Positions 1-9,326 are shown, numbered from the stretch's first letter. The stretch is DNA of 64,000 bases from CAIMFV01 sp040757715 (GCA_040757715.1 JBFLWS010000001.1:248001-312000); one strand, 5' to 3'. Notes: generated by a model not told the origin, from the letters alone. Translations and numbers: made by a program.

Positions 1-133
1 GATGGTCGAGGAATTCACGCACCACCGCCTCCACGCCGGCGCCGGCCACGTCCATCTGGTAGAGCGCTTGCACGGCGGCTAGGCGCGCCACGGCGCGCGC
101 CTGCCGGGGCGGTTTTACAGTCTTAGTATTCAC
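1..133 (-). CDS. nusB: Transcription antitermination factor NusB, N-terminal part (runs off the window)
   Basis: The first 44 codons of a minus-strand gene are present, starting with GTG at 133 and leaving the window at base 1. The reading ARLAAVQALYQMDVAG is the characteristic NusB N-terminus (helical RNA-binding domain; acts with NusE/S10 at boxA in rRNA leader antitermination). The GTG overlaps the nrdR stop codon by four bases (GTGA), so the two are probably translated coupled. In related bacteria nusB and nrdR lie in the glyA/riboflavin region, which fits. Only the beginning is visible, so completeness cannot be judged. Confidence 0.85.
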   Translation of the reverse strand, partial: MNTKTVKPPRQARAVARLAAVQALYQMDVAGAGVEAVVREFLDH

Positions 134-612
134 TCGGGTTTCGACAGGTCGTCGCCCTCTTCATTCAAGCCTTCTTCGCCCAGGAAGGTGGCGAAGTCCT
201 TGGTTTCGCGGAAATCGCGATAGACCGAGGCGTAGCGGACATAGGCCACTTCGTCCAAGGCCTTCAGCGCCTTCATCACCAGTTCGCCGATCACTTGGGA
301 CGGAAGTTCAGTCTCGCCGCGGCTTTCCAGCTGACGGACGATGGACGACACCATCCGCTCCACCCGGTCCGAATCCACTGGACGCTTGCGCATGGCCACG
401 GCGATGGAGCGATCGAGCTTCTCGCGATCAAACGGCGCGCGACGGCCGGAGCGCTTGACCACCACCAGCTCTCGCAGCTGCACCCGCTCGAAGGTGGTGA
501 AGCGCCCGCCGCATTCCGGACAGGAGCGACGCCTGCGAATGGCCGCTCCATCCTCCGACGGACGTGAATCCTTCACCTGGCTCTCGGGGTGACCGCAAAA
601 GGGACAGCGCAA
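130..612 (-). CDS. nrdR: Transcriptional repressor NrdR
   Basis: 160 residues, the normal length. An N-terminal zinc ribbon is seen as CPFC (Cys3, Cys6) and CPEC (Cys31, Cys34), followed by the ATP-cone domain (VVKRSGRRAPFDREKL onward). NrdR senses ATP/dATP and represses ribonucleotide reductase genes. The start is TTG at 612: an in-frame TAA lies two codons upstream and a GGAG is suitably placed, so no ATG is available. It lies 55 bases downstream of glyA and overlaps nusB by four bases, so the three are likely one operon. Confidence 0.96.
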   Translation of the reverse strand: MRCPFCGHPESQVKDSRPSEDGAAIRRRRSCPECGGRFTTFERVQLRELVVVKRSGRRAPFDREKLDRSIAVAMRKRPVDSDRVERMVSSIVRQLESRGETELPSQVIGELVMKALKALDEVAYVRYASVYRDFRETKDFATFLGEEGLNEEGDDLSKPE

Positions 613-667
613 TCCTTACTCCATGGGGATCGTTCGCAACCCTTGTAGGTCGCTTTGCCAAAAACGC

Positions 668-1969
668 CTAGGTGTAGATGGGGAAGCGTTCCACCAGATG
701 CCGCACCTTGCCGCGCACAGCGGCTTCGGCAGCGGAATTGTCCTCGCCATGGCGAGCGAGACCATCCACCACTTCAGCGATGAGGTGCCCCACTTCGCGG
801 AACTCGGCCTCGCCGAAGCCGCGGCTGGTGGCCGCTGGCGAGCCCAGACGCACCCCCGAGGTGATGGTGAAGGGCGTGGTGTCGAAGGGAATGCCGTTCT
901 TGTTGCAGGTGATGTTGGCTCGCTCGAGGCTGGCCTCGGTGGCCTTGCCGGTCACGCCCTTGGGACGCAGGTCCACCAGCATCAGGTGGCTGTCGGTGCC
1001 GCCGGACACGATGTCCACGCCGGTTTCGACCAAAGTCGAAGCGAGGATCTTGGCGTTGGCCAGCACTTGGGCCGCATAGGTCTTGAACTCCGGCTTCAGC
1101 GCCTCGCCGAAGGCCACCGCCTTGGCGGCGATCACATGCATCAGGGGCCCGCCCTGCAGCCCTGGGAACACGGCCGAATTGATCTTCTTGCCCAGGTCCT
1201 CGTCATTGGAGAGGATCAGACCGCCGCGGGGACCACGGAGGGTCTTGTGCGTGGTGGTGGTGACCACGTGGGCGTGCGGCAGCGGGCTCGGATAGACCCC
1301 GCCCGCGATGAGGCCGGCGTAGTGCGCCATGTCCACCATCAGGTAGGCGCCCACCGAATCGGCGATCTCGCGGAAGCGCTTGAAATCGATCACGCGGCTA
1401 TAGGCCGAGCCGCCGGCGATGATCAGCTTGGGCTTTTCCTTCAGGGCCAGCTCCGCCAGGGCGTCATAGTCGATCCGATGATCGTCCTTGCGCACGGTGT
1501 AGGGCACCGGCCGGAACCACTTGCCCGACTGGTTGGCCGGACTCCCGTGGGTCAGGTGGCCGCCCGCCGCCAAATCCATGCCGATGAAGGTGTCGCCCGG
1601 CTGGAGCAAGGCCATGAACACGGCCTGATTGGCCTGGGCCCCGGAGTGCGGCTGAACATTGGCGAAGGCGCAGCCGAACAGGGCCTTGGCCCGCTCAATC
1701 GCCAGCCGCTCGGCCTCATCGACATATTCGCAGCCGCCATAGTAACGGCGACCGGGATAGCCCTCGGCGTATTTGTTGGTAAGGATCGAGCCTTGAGCCT
1801 CCAGCACCGCCCGGCTGACGATGTTTTCCGACGCGATCAGCTCGATCTGCGTCTGCTGGCGATGAAGTTCGCGGTGGATCGCGGCGCTCAATTCGGGATC
1901 GGCGTCGGCGAGCAGCCGATCGAATGAGGGCGTGAAGGCGGAATGAAAGGCAGTGGCGGATTGGGTCAC
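668..1969 (-). CDS. glyA: Serine hydroxymethyltransferase
   Basis: 433 residues, full length. Interconverts serine and glycine with tetrahydrofolate, the main source of one-carbon units. The PLP-binding lysine is Lys242 in TTTTHKTLRGPRGG; the IASENI motif near residue 46 and the YPGRRYYGG segment are also present. GTG start at 1969. Heads the run glyA-nrdR-nusB on the minus strand and is divergent from the MucR-like regulator. Glycine made here is also the substrate of HemA, encoded nearby. Confidence 0.97.
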   Translation of the reverse strand: MTQSATAFHSAFTPSFDRLLADADPELSAAIHRELHRQQTQIELIASENIVSRAVLEAQGSILTNKYAEGYPGRRYYGGCEYVDEAERLAIERAKALFGCAFANVQPHSGAQANQAVFMALLQPGDTFIGMDLAAGGHLTHGSPANQSGKWFRPVPYTVRKDDHRIDYDALAELALKEKPKLIIAGGSAYSRVIDFKRFREIADSVGAYLMVDMAHYAGLIAGGVYPSPLPHAHVVTTTTHKTLRGPRGGLILSNDEDLGKKINSAVFPGLQGGPLMHVIAAKAVAFGEALKPEFKTYAAQVLANAKILASTLVETGVDIVSGGTDSHLMLVDLRPKGVTGKATEASLERANITCNKNGIPFDTTPFTITSGVRLGSPAATSRGFGEAEFREVGHLIAEVVDGLARHGEDNSAAEAAVRGKVRHLVERFPIYT

Positions 1970-2225
1970 GGGGCGGCTCGCGGGGGTGGGCGAAGGGAAC
2001 GCATGCTTTTACTCGTCGGTTTCACCTAGAAGCAATGCCGACCTGTTGATCGATGTTTCTTGTCAGCAAATTCCTGAACGGGCTGAGGTAACCCTGTCAT
2101 AGATGGGGATATTCAACCGTTTTGAAGCTGTGCGGGAATATGGCAGTGTAGAAATCTGTTGCGAATCTACGGAAATCAAGAAATGGTCCGCGGGATTGCA
2201 GCTTACCTTAGTCGAGGTGACACTC
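1970..2225. promoter_or_regulatory. Divergent intergenic region between glyA and the MucR-like gene
   Basis: About 256 bases, clearly more AT-rich than the flanking genes, separating two outward-reading genes; it must contain promoters in both directions. I could not fix a convincing -35/-10 pair. MucR proteins bind AT-rich DNA and often control their own promoter, so autoregulation is an inference. A strong ribosome site GAGGTG precedes the ATG at 2226. Confidence 0.5.
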
Positions 2226-2663
2226 ATGAACGCAAACAGCGATCCAGGCGACATCACAGAACAAGAACTTTTACGCTTGTCGACGGACATCGTGGCGTCT
2301 TTCGTATCCAACAACACCGTAGCGCCAACGGTGATTCCCGAACTGATTCGCAGCGTTCATGATTCCCTGAGCCAGCTCGGAAAAATTGAACCGCCGCCGC
2401 GGCAAGTTGAAAAGCAGAAGCCGGCGGTGCCGATCGCCAAATCTGTGCAGCAGGATTACATCGTTTGCCTGGAAGATGGCAAGAAGTTGAAAATGCTTAA
2501 GCGCTACTTGCGGTCGAAGTACAATCTCAGCCCGGATGAATATCGCCGCAAGTGGGGCTTGCCGGCGGATTATCCAATGGTGGCGCCGGCCTATGCCAAT
2601 CGACGTTCGGAATTCGCCAAGCAGATCGGACTTGGCAAGGGTGTGCGGCGGCAAAAGCCCTGA
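2226..2663 (+). CDS. MucR/Ros-family transcriptional regulator lacking a usual zinc-ligand histidine
   Basis: 145 residues from ATG 2226, chosen because GAGGTG sits at the right distance and the MucR N-terminus (TEQELLRLSTDIVASFVSNN) begins there; an in-frame extension to 2103 has no ribosome site. The C-terminal MucR DNA-binding region is clear: DYIVCLEDGKKLKMLKR, then SPDEYRRKWGLPADYPMVAP. These proteins are global repressors/silencers controlling surface, motility and cell-cycle genes. In the usual zinc-finger form a histidine follows KR (KRHL); here it is Tyr94 (KRYLRSKY) and the following position is Lys98, while Cys81 and Asp84 remain. It may therefore fold without zinc. Neighbourhood (glyA, hemA) resembles that of a Caulobacter mucR gene, from memory. 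Confidence 0.9.
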   Translation: MNANSDPGDITEQELLRLSTDIVASFVSNNTVAPTVIPELIRSVHDSLSQLGKIEPPPRQVEKQKPAVPIAKSVQQDYIVCLEDGKKLKMLKRYLRSKYNLSPDEYRRKWGLPADYPMVAPAYANRRSEFAKQIGLGKGVRRQKP

Positions 2664-2783
2664 CTTCTTCAGTCGGCGCTCCTTCGGTCGGCTGCAAGTC
2701 GATTTAGTATCATTGGGATTTAAACGCATTGGGGCGAGCGAGGCCGTTGCTGGCTTTCGCTCTCTCCTTCGAGCCCAAAAGAA

Positions 2784-2823
2784 GCGGCGCTGAAGCCAAC
2801 TTCAGCGCCGCCTTTCGTTTTCG
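2784..2823. terminator. Bidirectional rho-independent terminator between the MucR-like gene and hemA
   Basis: A perfect 12-bp stem, GCGGCGCTGAAG at 2784-2795 and its complement at 2800-2811, closed by the loop CCAA. T-rich runs follow on both strands (CTTTCGTTTT on plus; TTCTTTT on minus), so it can end both convergent genes. Confidence 0.9.
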
Positions 2824-2856
2824 CGATAATTTGATGTCTTGAGTGCTATCCGCCCC

Positions 2857-4086
2857 TTAGGCGGCGACCCCGCCCATGCGCTTGACGTTGCAACGCGTCC
2901 AGAGGGCGTTCATGGCCCGCACCAGATCATCCATCATGGCGTCGGAGTGGAACGGAGTCGGAGTGAAGCGCAGGCGCTCGGTGCCGCGCGGCACGGTGGG
3001 ATAGTTGATCGGCTGCACATAGATGCCGAAATCGCTGAGCAGCAGGTCCGACACCATCTTGCAGTGCACCGGGTCGGCCACCAGCACCGGCACGATGTGG
3101 CTCACCGACGGCATCACCGGCAGGCCGGCGGCCTTGAAGCGGGACTTCAAGGTGGCGGCGCGCTCCTGATGGCGTTGACGCACCTCGTCGTGCTCCTTCA
3201 GCCAGCGGATGCTGGCCGCTGCGCCCGCCGCCAGGGAGGGCGGCAACGAGGTGGTGAAGATGAATCCCGCGGCGAACAGGCGGATGGCGTCCACCAAGGT
3301 GGCGTCGGCCGCGATATAGCCGCCCATGACGCCAAAGGCCTTGCCCAGCGTGCCCTCGATGATGTCGATCTCGGCCATCACCCCATCGCGTTCGGCGACG
3401 CCGGCGCCGCGATGACCGTAAAGGCCCACGGCGTGCACCTCGTCGAGATAGGTGAGCGCGTTGTACTTCTTGGCGAGGGCGATAGTGCCGGCGAGGTCGG
3501 CGATGTCGCCGTCCATGGAATAGACGCTCTCGAAGGCGATCAGCTTGGGCGCATTGACCGGCGCCGCAGCGAGAAGTTCTTCAAGATGAGCGAGGTCGTT
3601 GTGGCGGAAGATGTGCCGCGCGCCGCCGCCGTTGCGAATGCCGGCGATCATGGAGGCGTGGTTCAGCGCATCCGAGAAGATGATCAGGCCCGGCAGGATC
3701 TTGTAGAGGGTGGAGAGCGCCGCCTCATTGGCCACATAGCCCGAGGTGAACAAGAGCGCGGCGTCCTTGCCGTGCAGATCGGCCAGCTCTTCTTCCAGCT
3801 CCACGTGATAGCGGGTGGTGCCGGAGATGTTGCGCGTGCCGCCGGAGCCGGAGCCCACGGCGTCGATGGCTTCGTGCATCGCCTGGAGCACCACCGGGTT
3901 CTGACCCTGGCCGAGGTAGTCGTTGGAGCACCAGACCACCACGTCCTTTTTGGAGCCGTCCGGGCGGGTCCAGGACGCGCGGGGAAAATCACCCGCATAG
4001 CGTTTCAGATCGGCGAATACGCGGTAGCGTCCCTCAGAGCGAACGCTTTCCACCGCAGACCCGAAGGCGGACTTGTAATCGATCAC
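2857..4086 (-). CDS. hemA: 5-aminolevulinate synthase (ALAS)
   Basis: 409 residues, typical of alphaproteobacterial ALAS. Condenses glycine with succinyl-CoA to 5-aminolevulinate, the first step of haem synthesis by the Shemin route. PLP lysine is Lys249 in EGTLGKAFG; Asp215 and His218 lie in YLDEVHAVG. N-terminal EGRYRVFADL is family-typical. GTG start at 4086, fitting the family start; a three-codon frame ATG AAG TCG TGA with a good GGGAG site overlaps this GTG. Last gene of the minus-strand valine cluster, 102 bases below mmsB; a GACTC and a TGTCC-N4-GGACA inverted repeat lie in that gap. Confidence 0.97.
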   Translation of the reverse strand: MIDYKSAFGSAVESVRSEGRYRVFADLKRYAGDFPRASWTRPDGSKKDVVVWCSNDYLGQGQNPVVLQAMHEAIDAVGSGSGGTRNISGTTRYHVELEEELADLHGKDAALLFTSGYVANEAALSTLYKILPGLIIFSDALNHASMIAGIRNGGGARHIFRHNDLAHLEELLAAAPVNAPKLIAFESVYSMDGDIADLAGTIALAKKYNALTYLDEVHAVGLYGHRGAGVAERDGVMAEIDIIEGTLGKAFGVMGGYIAADATLVDAIRLFAAGFIFTTSLPPSLAAGAAASIRWLKEHDEVRQRHQERAATLKSRFKAAGLPVMPSVSHIVPVLVADPVHCKMVSDLLLSDFGIYVQPINYPTVPRGTERLRFTPTPFHSDAMMDDLVRAMNALWTRCNVKRMGGVAA

Positions 4087-4188
4087 GACTTCATGCTCCC
4101 GCCGCCAGCAACCGGCGACCTTTATTGACTCTCTTCTGCACCCACCGCCCCTGGCTGTCCACTAGGACAATTCCCTTAAGGGGCGGCG

Positions 4189-5094
4189 CTATGACCCCAC
4201 GCCCTGGCTCGGCAGTTTTCCGCGAAGCAGTTGAAGCATCACGGAGAAATCCTGACCACCGGCGCCTAGCCGGTCAAGTAGAGCGTAAAGCGCCTCAGCC
4301 TGAGCGCCCAACGGCGTGGTGGCTCCGGACTTGGCCGCAGCATCCTGGGCGAGCTTCAAATCCTTCAACATGAGAGACGTCAAAAAACCACCTTGGTAGT
4401 TGCGATTGGACGGTGCGGCGGGCACCGGCCCCGGCCATGGGCAGTAGCTGGTCATGGACCAGCACTGCCCGGAAGACTTCGATGCGATGTCGAAGAACTT
4501 CTGGGCATCAAGTCCCAGCCGCTCCGCGAGGGCGAAGGCCTCGCACACGCCGATCATGGAAATGCCGAGGATCATGTTGTTGCAGATCTTGGCCGCCTGA
4601 CCCGCGCCCGCCTCGCCGGCGTGGATCACCGCCTTGGCCATGGGGGCGAGCGCCGCTTCGAACTGAGCAAAGCTGGCCTCGTGGCAGCCGACCATGAAGG
4701 TCAAGGCCCCCGAATCCGCGGCGGCCGTACCGCCAGACACCGGCGCGTCGGCGAATGCGAGGTCGTGCGCTTGCGCCTCCTTAGCCACGGCTCTTGCGCT
4801 GTCCACATCAATGGTCGAGCAATCGATAAGCAGCGTCCCGAGCCGGGCGTTGGGCAGGATTTCATCGTGGTAGACCGCCCGCACATGCTGACCGGCGGGC
4901 AGCATGGTGATCACCACATCCGCCGCCTTCACCGCCTCAGCGGCCGAGCCCGCCGGCGTGCAGCCTTGCGCCCTGGCGCGCTCCAGGGCCGTCGGCGAGA
5001 GGTCGTAGGCCAACACCTTGTGTCCCGCCTTGGCTTGGTTCGCGGCCATGCCGGCGCCCATGGCGCCCAGGCCGATAAAGGCGATGGTGGTCAT
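4189..5094 (-). CDS. mmsB: 3-hydroxyisobutyrate dehydrogenase
   Basis: 301 residues. Oxidises 3-hydroxyisobutyrate to methylmalonate semialdehyde with NAD, a late step of valine breakdown. Rossmann motif FIGLGAMGAGMA at the N-terminus, substrate loop DAPVSGG (about 117-123), catalytic Lys169 in AAKICNNMILG. The segment GQCWSMTSYCPWPG is specific to MmsB rather than to the wider beta-hydroxyacid dehydrogenase family. The neighbouring hydrolase (8274-9326) makes its substrate, which supports the assignment. Confidence 0.95.
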   Translation of the reverse strand: MTTIAFIGLGAMGAGMAANQAKAGHKVLAYDLSPTALERARAQGCTPAGSAAEAVKAADVVITMLPAGQHVRAVYHDEILPNARLGTLLIDCSTIDVDSARAVAKEAQAHDLAFADAPVSGGTAAADSGALTFMVGCHEASFAQFEAALAPMAKAVIHAGEAGAGQAAKICNNMILGISMIGVCEAFALAERLGLDAQKFFDIASKSSGQCWSMTSYCPWPGPVPAAPSNRNYQGGFLTSLMLKDLKLAQDAAAKSGATTPLGAQAEALYALLDRLGAGGQDFSVMLQLLRGKLPSQGVGS

Positions 5095-5180
5095 TGGTAT
5101 CCTGCCCTGCTGTTCTTATGGCGTTAGGCTTCGTGCTTACGCCCGCAGGTCGATCTGCGCCAGTGGCAGGCGCCTTGAGT

Positions 5181-8141
5181 TCATTTGGCGATTTGAGGCG
5201 CGCCGCCGTTGGCGCTCGTCAGCCTGACGTCCCCCGCCGGCTTGGCCCCGTTGGCGAACTGGGCCTGTTCCGGCAGGGCCGTGATGATGATGGGCGCCTG
5301 GGCCAGCCAACGCTTGGCGGCGGCCCGCACCTCGTCCACCGGCATGTGCGAATAGTCCGCCTGCCAGGTGCGCGCCTGGGCCAGCTTGTACGGCTCGCCC
5401 CAGGATCCATCGAGGGTGTTGACCCACCAGCCGTTGGTCTCCTTCCGGTGGGCGGTGTCGTCGAGCAGAGGTTTGCGCACCTGCTCCAGCTCTTTCGCCG
5501 ACACATCGCCCGTAGCGAGACTGGCGGCGATTCGCGAAATCTCACTCGCCACAGCGGCGGTCGTGGCCGGGCTCGTCTCCACGGACGCAGCCATGTAACC
5601 CTGGTCGCCGCCGCGGTCCTCAAGCAGACCGACGCTCGGCGTATAGGACTGGCCGAGTTTCTCCCGCACGGTCTCGCGCAGGCGCTCATTGAACACCTCA
5701 CGCAACAGGGTGAGCGCGCGCACCTCGCGCTGACGCTCCGGCTGCCACACGAACAGGGGCCACACCGCATAGACCGCGGCCTTCTCGGGCAAGCCGATGT
5801 GCGAAGCCTTCAAGGTGGAAGGCGCGGGCTCGGGGAAGCGGCCATGCGCGGCGTCGGCGGGCGTGCGAGCGGTATCGCCCCGCGGCGGCAGCGCCCCCAA
5901 GGTGCGGGCGATGGCCTTGGCGGCGGTCGCCTCGTCGATGTCGCCCACGATGGTGATTTCCAATGGCGAGGTGGTGAGCGAAGGCTTCAACAGTCGCTGG
6001 AAATCGCTCGCCTTCAAACCCACCGCCTGGGTCTCCGGCGGTAGGTCGAACACATGCGGCCTCAGCATGATGTCGTTCAGCGCCTGTTGTGCAGCGGTCA
6101 GCGGCTCGATGCGATAGCCCTTGTAGAGCGCCTTCACCTCAGAGGGCACGCGCAGGTCGATCTCGGGGCGGAAGCCGGGATCCACCAGCAGCGCCGTCAG
6201 CAGCTCCAGCTCGAAATCAAGATCGCGGGGGCGGGTTGACCCGGACAGGGCGAAGTGATCGCGATCGAGCGACAGCCGCGCGCTCCAGATATGGCCTTCG
6301 AGCAGATGCGACAGCGCTTCGGCGTCATGTTGACCAAGTCCGCCGTCCAGCAGCATGGCCGCGCCAAGCGAGGCCGTCAGTTGATCGTCCGCATTGAACT
6401 CGGACTGACCGCCGCCAAAGCGAATGCGGATGTCGATCCGGTCCTTCACAAAGGTCAGGCGCTTGAAATTCACGTGCACGCCGTTGGCGAAGCCCAGGCG
6501 CACAAAGTCAGGCTCCTGCATTTCCTGGCGCACCGTCACCTCGCCAGGGGCGCCGAAATTGGCGTAGGCCCAGGCCGCCTCCGGCGTTTCGATCGGCGCC
6601 GCCGGCGTGGGCTTGGCCTTCACCGCCACCCAGGCGCGCTTGAGGATTTCCGGCGTCGACGGCGTGTTCGACACCATCACCAGCAAGGGCGCGCCGGCGT
6701 CGCTCCAGCGCGCTTTTATCTGCGACGAAACCGCTTCTTTGGTGATGCTCGGCTCAGCAGCCAGGAACAATTGCCGCAGCGAGGCGGGCGCAGAGACGAT
6801 GAGGCCGTGACGCATGGGCGACAGCAGCGACTGGGCCAGCTGCGGCGTGGTGCGCGTGCCGGCGCCGGCGGCCGCGGCTTCCATCACCGCTTCCAGCGAC
6901 TTCAGTTCGCGCTTGCGCTCCGTCTCGGTGACGCCATGCGCTTCCAACCGACGCATTTCATCGGACAGGGTCTCAAGCGCATCCTGCCACCGGTTCGGCT
7001 TTGGCGTGGCCACGAGACACGCCAAAGCGGCGGATTCGTAGGGCTCGCGGCGCGACACCTGGGCGTCGAAGAAGGGAGCGTCGGGTCGGCGGGCGATGTG
7101 AGCGAGCCGCTCGTTCAGCGCCGATCCCCACACCGCGTCCGCGGCGAAGCGCTTCCACGCCTTCAAACTCGGCGACTGAGCCGGATCCACGGGGCGGACG
7201 CGGCATATTTCCAGATCGCCGCGAGCGAAGTTGGGCGCATTGATCTCAAAGACCCCCTCGCCGCGCTTCGGATCGACATGACCGCGATCAGGCTCGACCG
7301 GCGGCGGCGCATCGGTCGCCCAAGACCCAAAGGTCGCTTCGATCCGAGTCTTGAGCTCCTCCACCGGCGCGTCGCCGACAACAATGATGAAGGTGCGGTC
7401 CGGCCGATACCACTTGTGATAAAAGGCCTGCATGGCGGCGGCGTTGATCTTGCCCACCGTCTCGGGAACCCCGCCGGGACTGCGCTTGGGGCCGAGCAAT
7501 CCTGGCTCCAGGAAGCTTTGGACCATTTCGCCCACGGCCGTCGCCCCGTCTCGACGGACATTGTACTCCGACAGAACGACGCCCCGCTCGGTGTCGAGGG
7601 CGCTCTGGTCGAGGCGGAGCCCGTCGGCGACGTCGCGCAGCCAGTCGAACACCATGTCGAGCTTTGCGGCGGAAATGTTCTGCAGGTCGAGCACGTAGTC
7701 GGTGCCGAGCGCATCGGTGAAGGCGTTCTGGTCGCGTCCGAGAGACACGCCTGCCTCCAGGAAGCTCTTGTTCAAAGCCTCGCCCGTGGCGAAGTGTTTG
7801 CCGCCCTCGAACGCCATGTGCTCGAGAAAGTGCGCCATGCCACGCTCAGAGTCGCTTTCGTCGAGACTGCCGGTCTGCACATAGAAGCGGATGGAGAGCG
7901 ATTTCGCCGGCGTCGCATTGTGCATCACGGCGTAACGCAGACCGTTGGGCAGCTGGCCGCGCAGAACGGACGGGTCCGCCTTGGCGAGGATGTCGCCGTC
8001 CACCGGCAACGATTTGCGCTTCACCGTGGCCGCCGCCGCTGGCGAGGCCTTGGCCGGCGCCGCCGCCAGCACGCCGTTGGCGACTGAGAGCGCAACCAGC
8101 CCGGCCGCCAGCGCGCATACCGCCGTCCATACCCTACCCAT
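5181..8141 (-). CDS. Large M16-family zinc metallopeptidase (secreted)
   Basis: 986 residues. N-terminal signal peptide (hydrophobic run ending about ANGVLAAAPA), then a low-complexity Ala/Pro linker. The inverted zinc motif HFLEH is at 104-108, with the third ligand predicted as Glu185 in ALDTERGVV, exactly 77 residues on. Two M16 repeats (active N-terminal, inactive C-terminal) fit the roughly 900-residue pitrilysin/PqqL-like layout. Probably periplasmic peptide degradation; the substrate is unknown. It interrupts the valine-degradation genes on the same strand (132 bases after the hydrolase, 86 bases before mmsB), with no obvious metabolic link. Confidence 0.9.
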   Translation of the reverse strand: MGRVWTAVCALAAGLVALSVANGVLAAAPAKASPAAAATVKRKSLPVDGDILAKADPSVLRGQLPNGLRYAVMHNATPAKSLSIRFYVQTGSLDESDSERGMAHFLEHMAFEGGKHFATGEALNKSFLEAGVSLGRDQNAFTDALGTDYVLDLQNISAAKLDMVFDWLRDVADGLRLDQSALDTERGVVLSEYNVRRDGATAVGEMVQSFLEPGLLGPKRSPGGVPETVGKINAAAMQAFYHKWYRPDRTFIIVVGDAPVEELKTRIEATFGSWATDAPPPVEPDRGHVDPKRGEGVFEINAPNFARGDLEICRVRPVDPAQSPSLKAWKRFAADAVWGSALNERLAHIARRPDAPFFDAQVSRREPYESAALACLVATPKPNRWQDALETLSDEMRRLEAHGVTETERKRELKSLEAVMEAAAAGAGTRTTPQLAQSLLSPMRHGLIVSAPASLRQLFLAAEPSITKEAVSSQIKARWSDAGAPLLVMVSNTPSTPEILKRAWVAVKAKPTPAAPIETPEAAWAYANFGAPGEVTVRQEMQEPDFVRLGFANGVHVNFKRLTFVKDRIDIRIRFGGGQSEFNADDQLTASLGAAMLLDGGLGQHDAEALSHLLEGHIWSARLSLDRDHFALSGSTRPRDLDFELELLTALLVDPGFRPEIDLRVPSEVKALYKGYRIEPLTAAQQALNDIMLRPHVFDLPPETQAVGLKASDFQRLLKPSLTTSPLEITIVGDIDEATAAKAIARTLGALPPRGDTARTPADAAHGRFPEPAPSTLKASHIGLPEKAAVYAVWPLFVWQPERQREVRALTLLREVFNERLRETVREKLGQSYTPSVGLLEDRGGDQGYMAASVETSPATTAAVASEISRIAASLATGDVSAKELEQVRKPLLDDTAHRKETNGWWVNTLDGSWGEPYKLAQARTWQADYSHMPVDEVRAAAKRWLAQAPIIITALPEQAQFANGAKPAGDVRLTSANGGAPQIAK

Positions 8142-8273
8142 GCGGTCTCCCTTGGACGGCGCGTCTCAACCGATGGAGCTTATGCGACAGGTCGATCCTG
8201 CGTCCATGGCGAGTCGCTCAACGGGCGAATGAACTGCAAGATGTGCGCCGCCGCTGTGGATCGTGCGCCACGA

Positions 8274-9326
8274 TCAGTCGTTCAAGGGAGTCCATTCTTC
8301 CGCCGGCGGCAGAGGCGCGAAGATGTCGTCGAGCAGGGTTTCGCTCACCTCGGCCAGGCTCGCCGGCGACCAGCGCGGGGCGTTGTCCTTGTCGATGATC
8401 ACCGCGCGAACGCCTTCGAGGAAATCGTGGCGGCGCACCACCCGCGACCCGATGCGGTATTCCATGGCCATGTTGTCGGCGAAGGCCGTCATGGCCCCGC
8501 CGAGGCTGAGCTGGCGGAAGGCCACCTTCATCGTCTGCGGCGACTTCGATTTCAGCGTGGCGAGCTGCGCCTTGGCCCAGTCCGAACCGTCGGCCTCCAG
8601 GTCCGCGAAGATCGCCTCGACTGAAGGCCCGCCGAACAGCCGATCCAGCGCCTCGCGATGGGGGCGAAGCGGGCTCGGGCCAGGCTCGGCGGCGTGGCGC
8701 GCCAGGATGGCGTCAAGCTGATCAGGTTCAGCCAGAATATCCGCCTTCAGCGTCTCGACGTCGCTGCTCGCCACCGTATGCGTGGCGAGACCCAGCGCCC
8801 GGCAGTCAGCCCACTTGATCCGCGCCCCGGTGAGGGCCAGCCACAGCCCCGCCTTGCCCGGCAGGCGCGGCAGCCACCAGCCCCCGCCCACGTCGGGGAA
8901 GAGGCCGATGCCGGTCTCCGGCATGGCGAAGGTGGTGCGCTCGGTGGCCACGCGCACCTTGCACGGCAGCGAAATGCCGACGCCGCCGCCCATCACCACC
9001 CCGTCCATGAGCGCGACGCAGGTCTTAGGGTAGGCCTGCAGCAGCGCATTCATGCGGTATTCGATGAAGAAGAACTCGCGCGCCTTCACCGCGTCGCCGG
9101 CCCCGCTCTCGGCCAGCATGCGGATATCGCCGCCGGCGCAGAAGCCGCGCTCGCCGGCGTGGTCGAACAGGACCAGCTTCACCGTCGGGTCGTGCTTCCA
9201 GCCTTGCAGGGCGTCGATGATCCGCCGGCACATGTCGGTGTTCAGCGCGTGCAGCGCCGCCGGACGGTTGAGGGTGATTCGGCCGACGCCGTGCTCCACC
9301 CGGGCGAGGATCGTGGCCTCAGTCAT
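8274..9326 (-). CDS. 3-hydroxyisobutyryl-CoA hydrolase (enoyl-CoA hydratase/isomerase family)
   Basis: 350 residues. Crotonase fold with oxyanion-hole segments GFCAGGD (61-67) and GVVMGGGVGI (109-118), Glu137 in MPETGIGLFPDVGG and Asp145, the pattern of HIBYL-CoA hydrolase rather than a plain hydratase. The extended C-terminal half (to ~350 residues) is also typical. Releases 3-hydroxyisobutyrate from its CoA ester in valine degradation. The ATG overlaps the acyl-CoA dehydrogenase stop by four bases, so the pair is translationally coupled. Confidence 0.93.
   Translation of the reverse strand: MTEATILARVEHGVGRITLNRPAALHALNTDMCRRIIDALQGWKHDPTVKLVLFDHAGERGFCAGGDIRMLAESGAGDAVKAREFFFIEYRMNALLQAYPKTCVALMDGVVMGGGVGISLPCKVRVATERTTFAMPETGIGLFPDVGGGWWLPRLPGKAGLWLALTGARIKWADCRALGLATHTVASSDVETLKADILAEPDQLDAILARHAAEPGPSPLRPHREALDRLFGGPSVEAIFADLEADGSDWAKAQLATLKSKSPQTMKVAFRQLSLGGAMTAFADNMAMEYRIGSRVVRRHDFLEGVRAVIIDKDNAPRWSPASLAEVSETLLDDIFAPLPPAEEWTPLND

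Noticed and set aside
2103..2225. Upstream extension of the MucR-like gene by 41 codons
   Set aside because: No ribosome site, AT-rich, not MucR-like; GAGGTG at the internal ATG 2226 fits.
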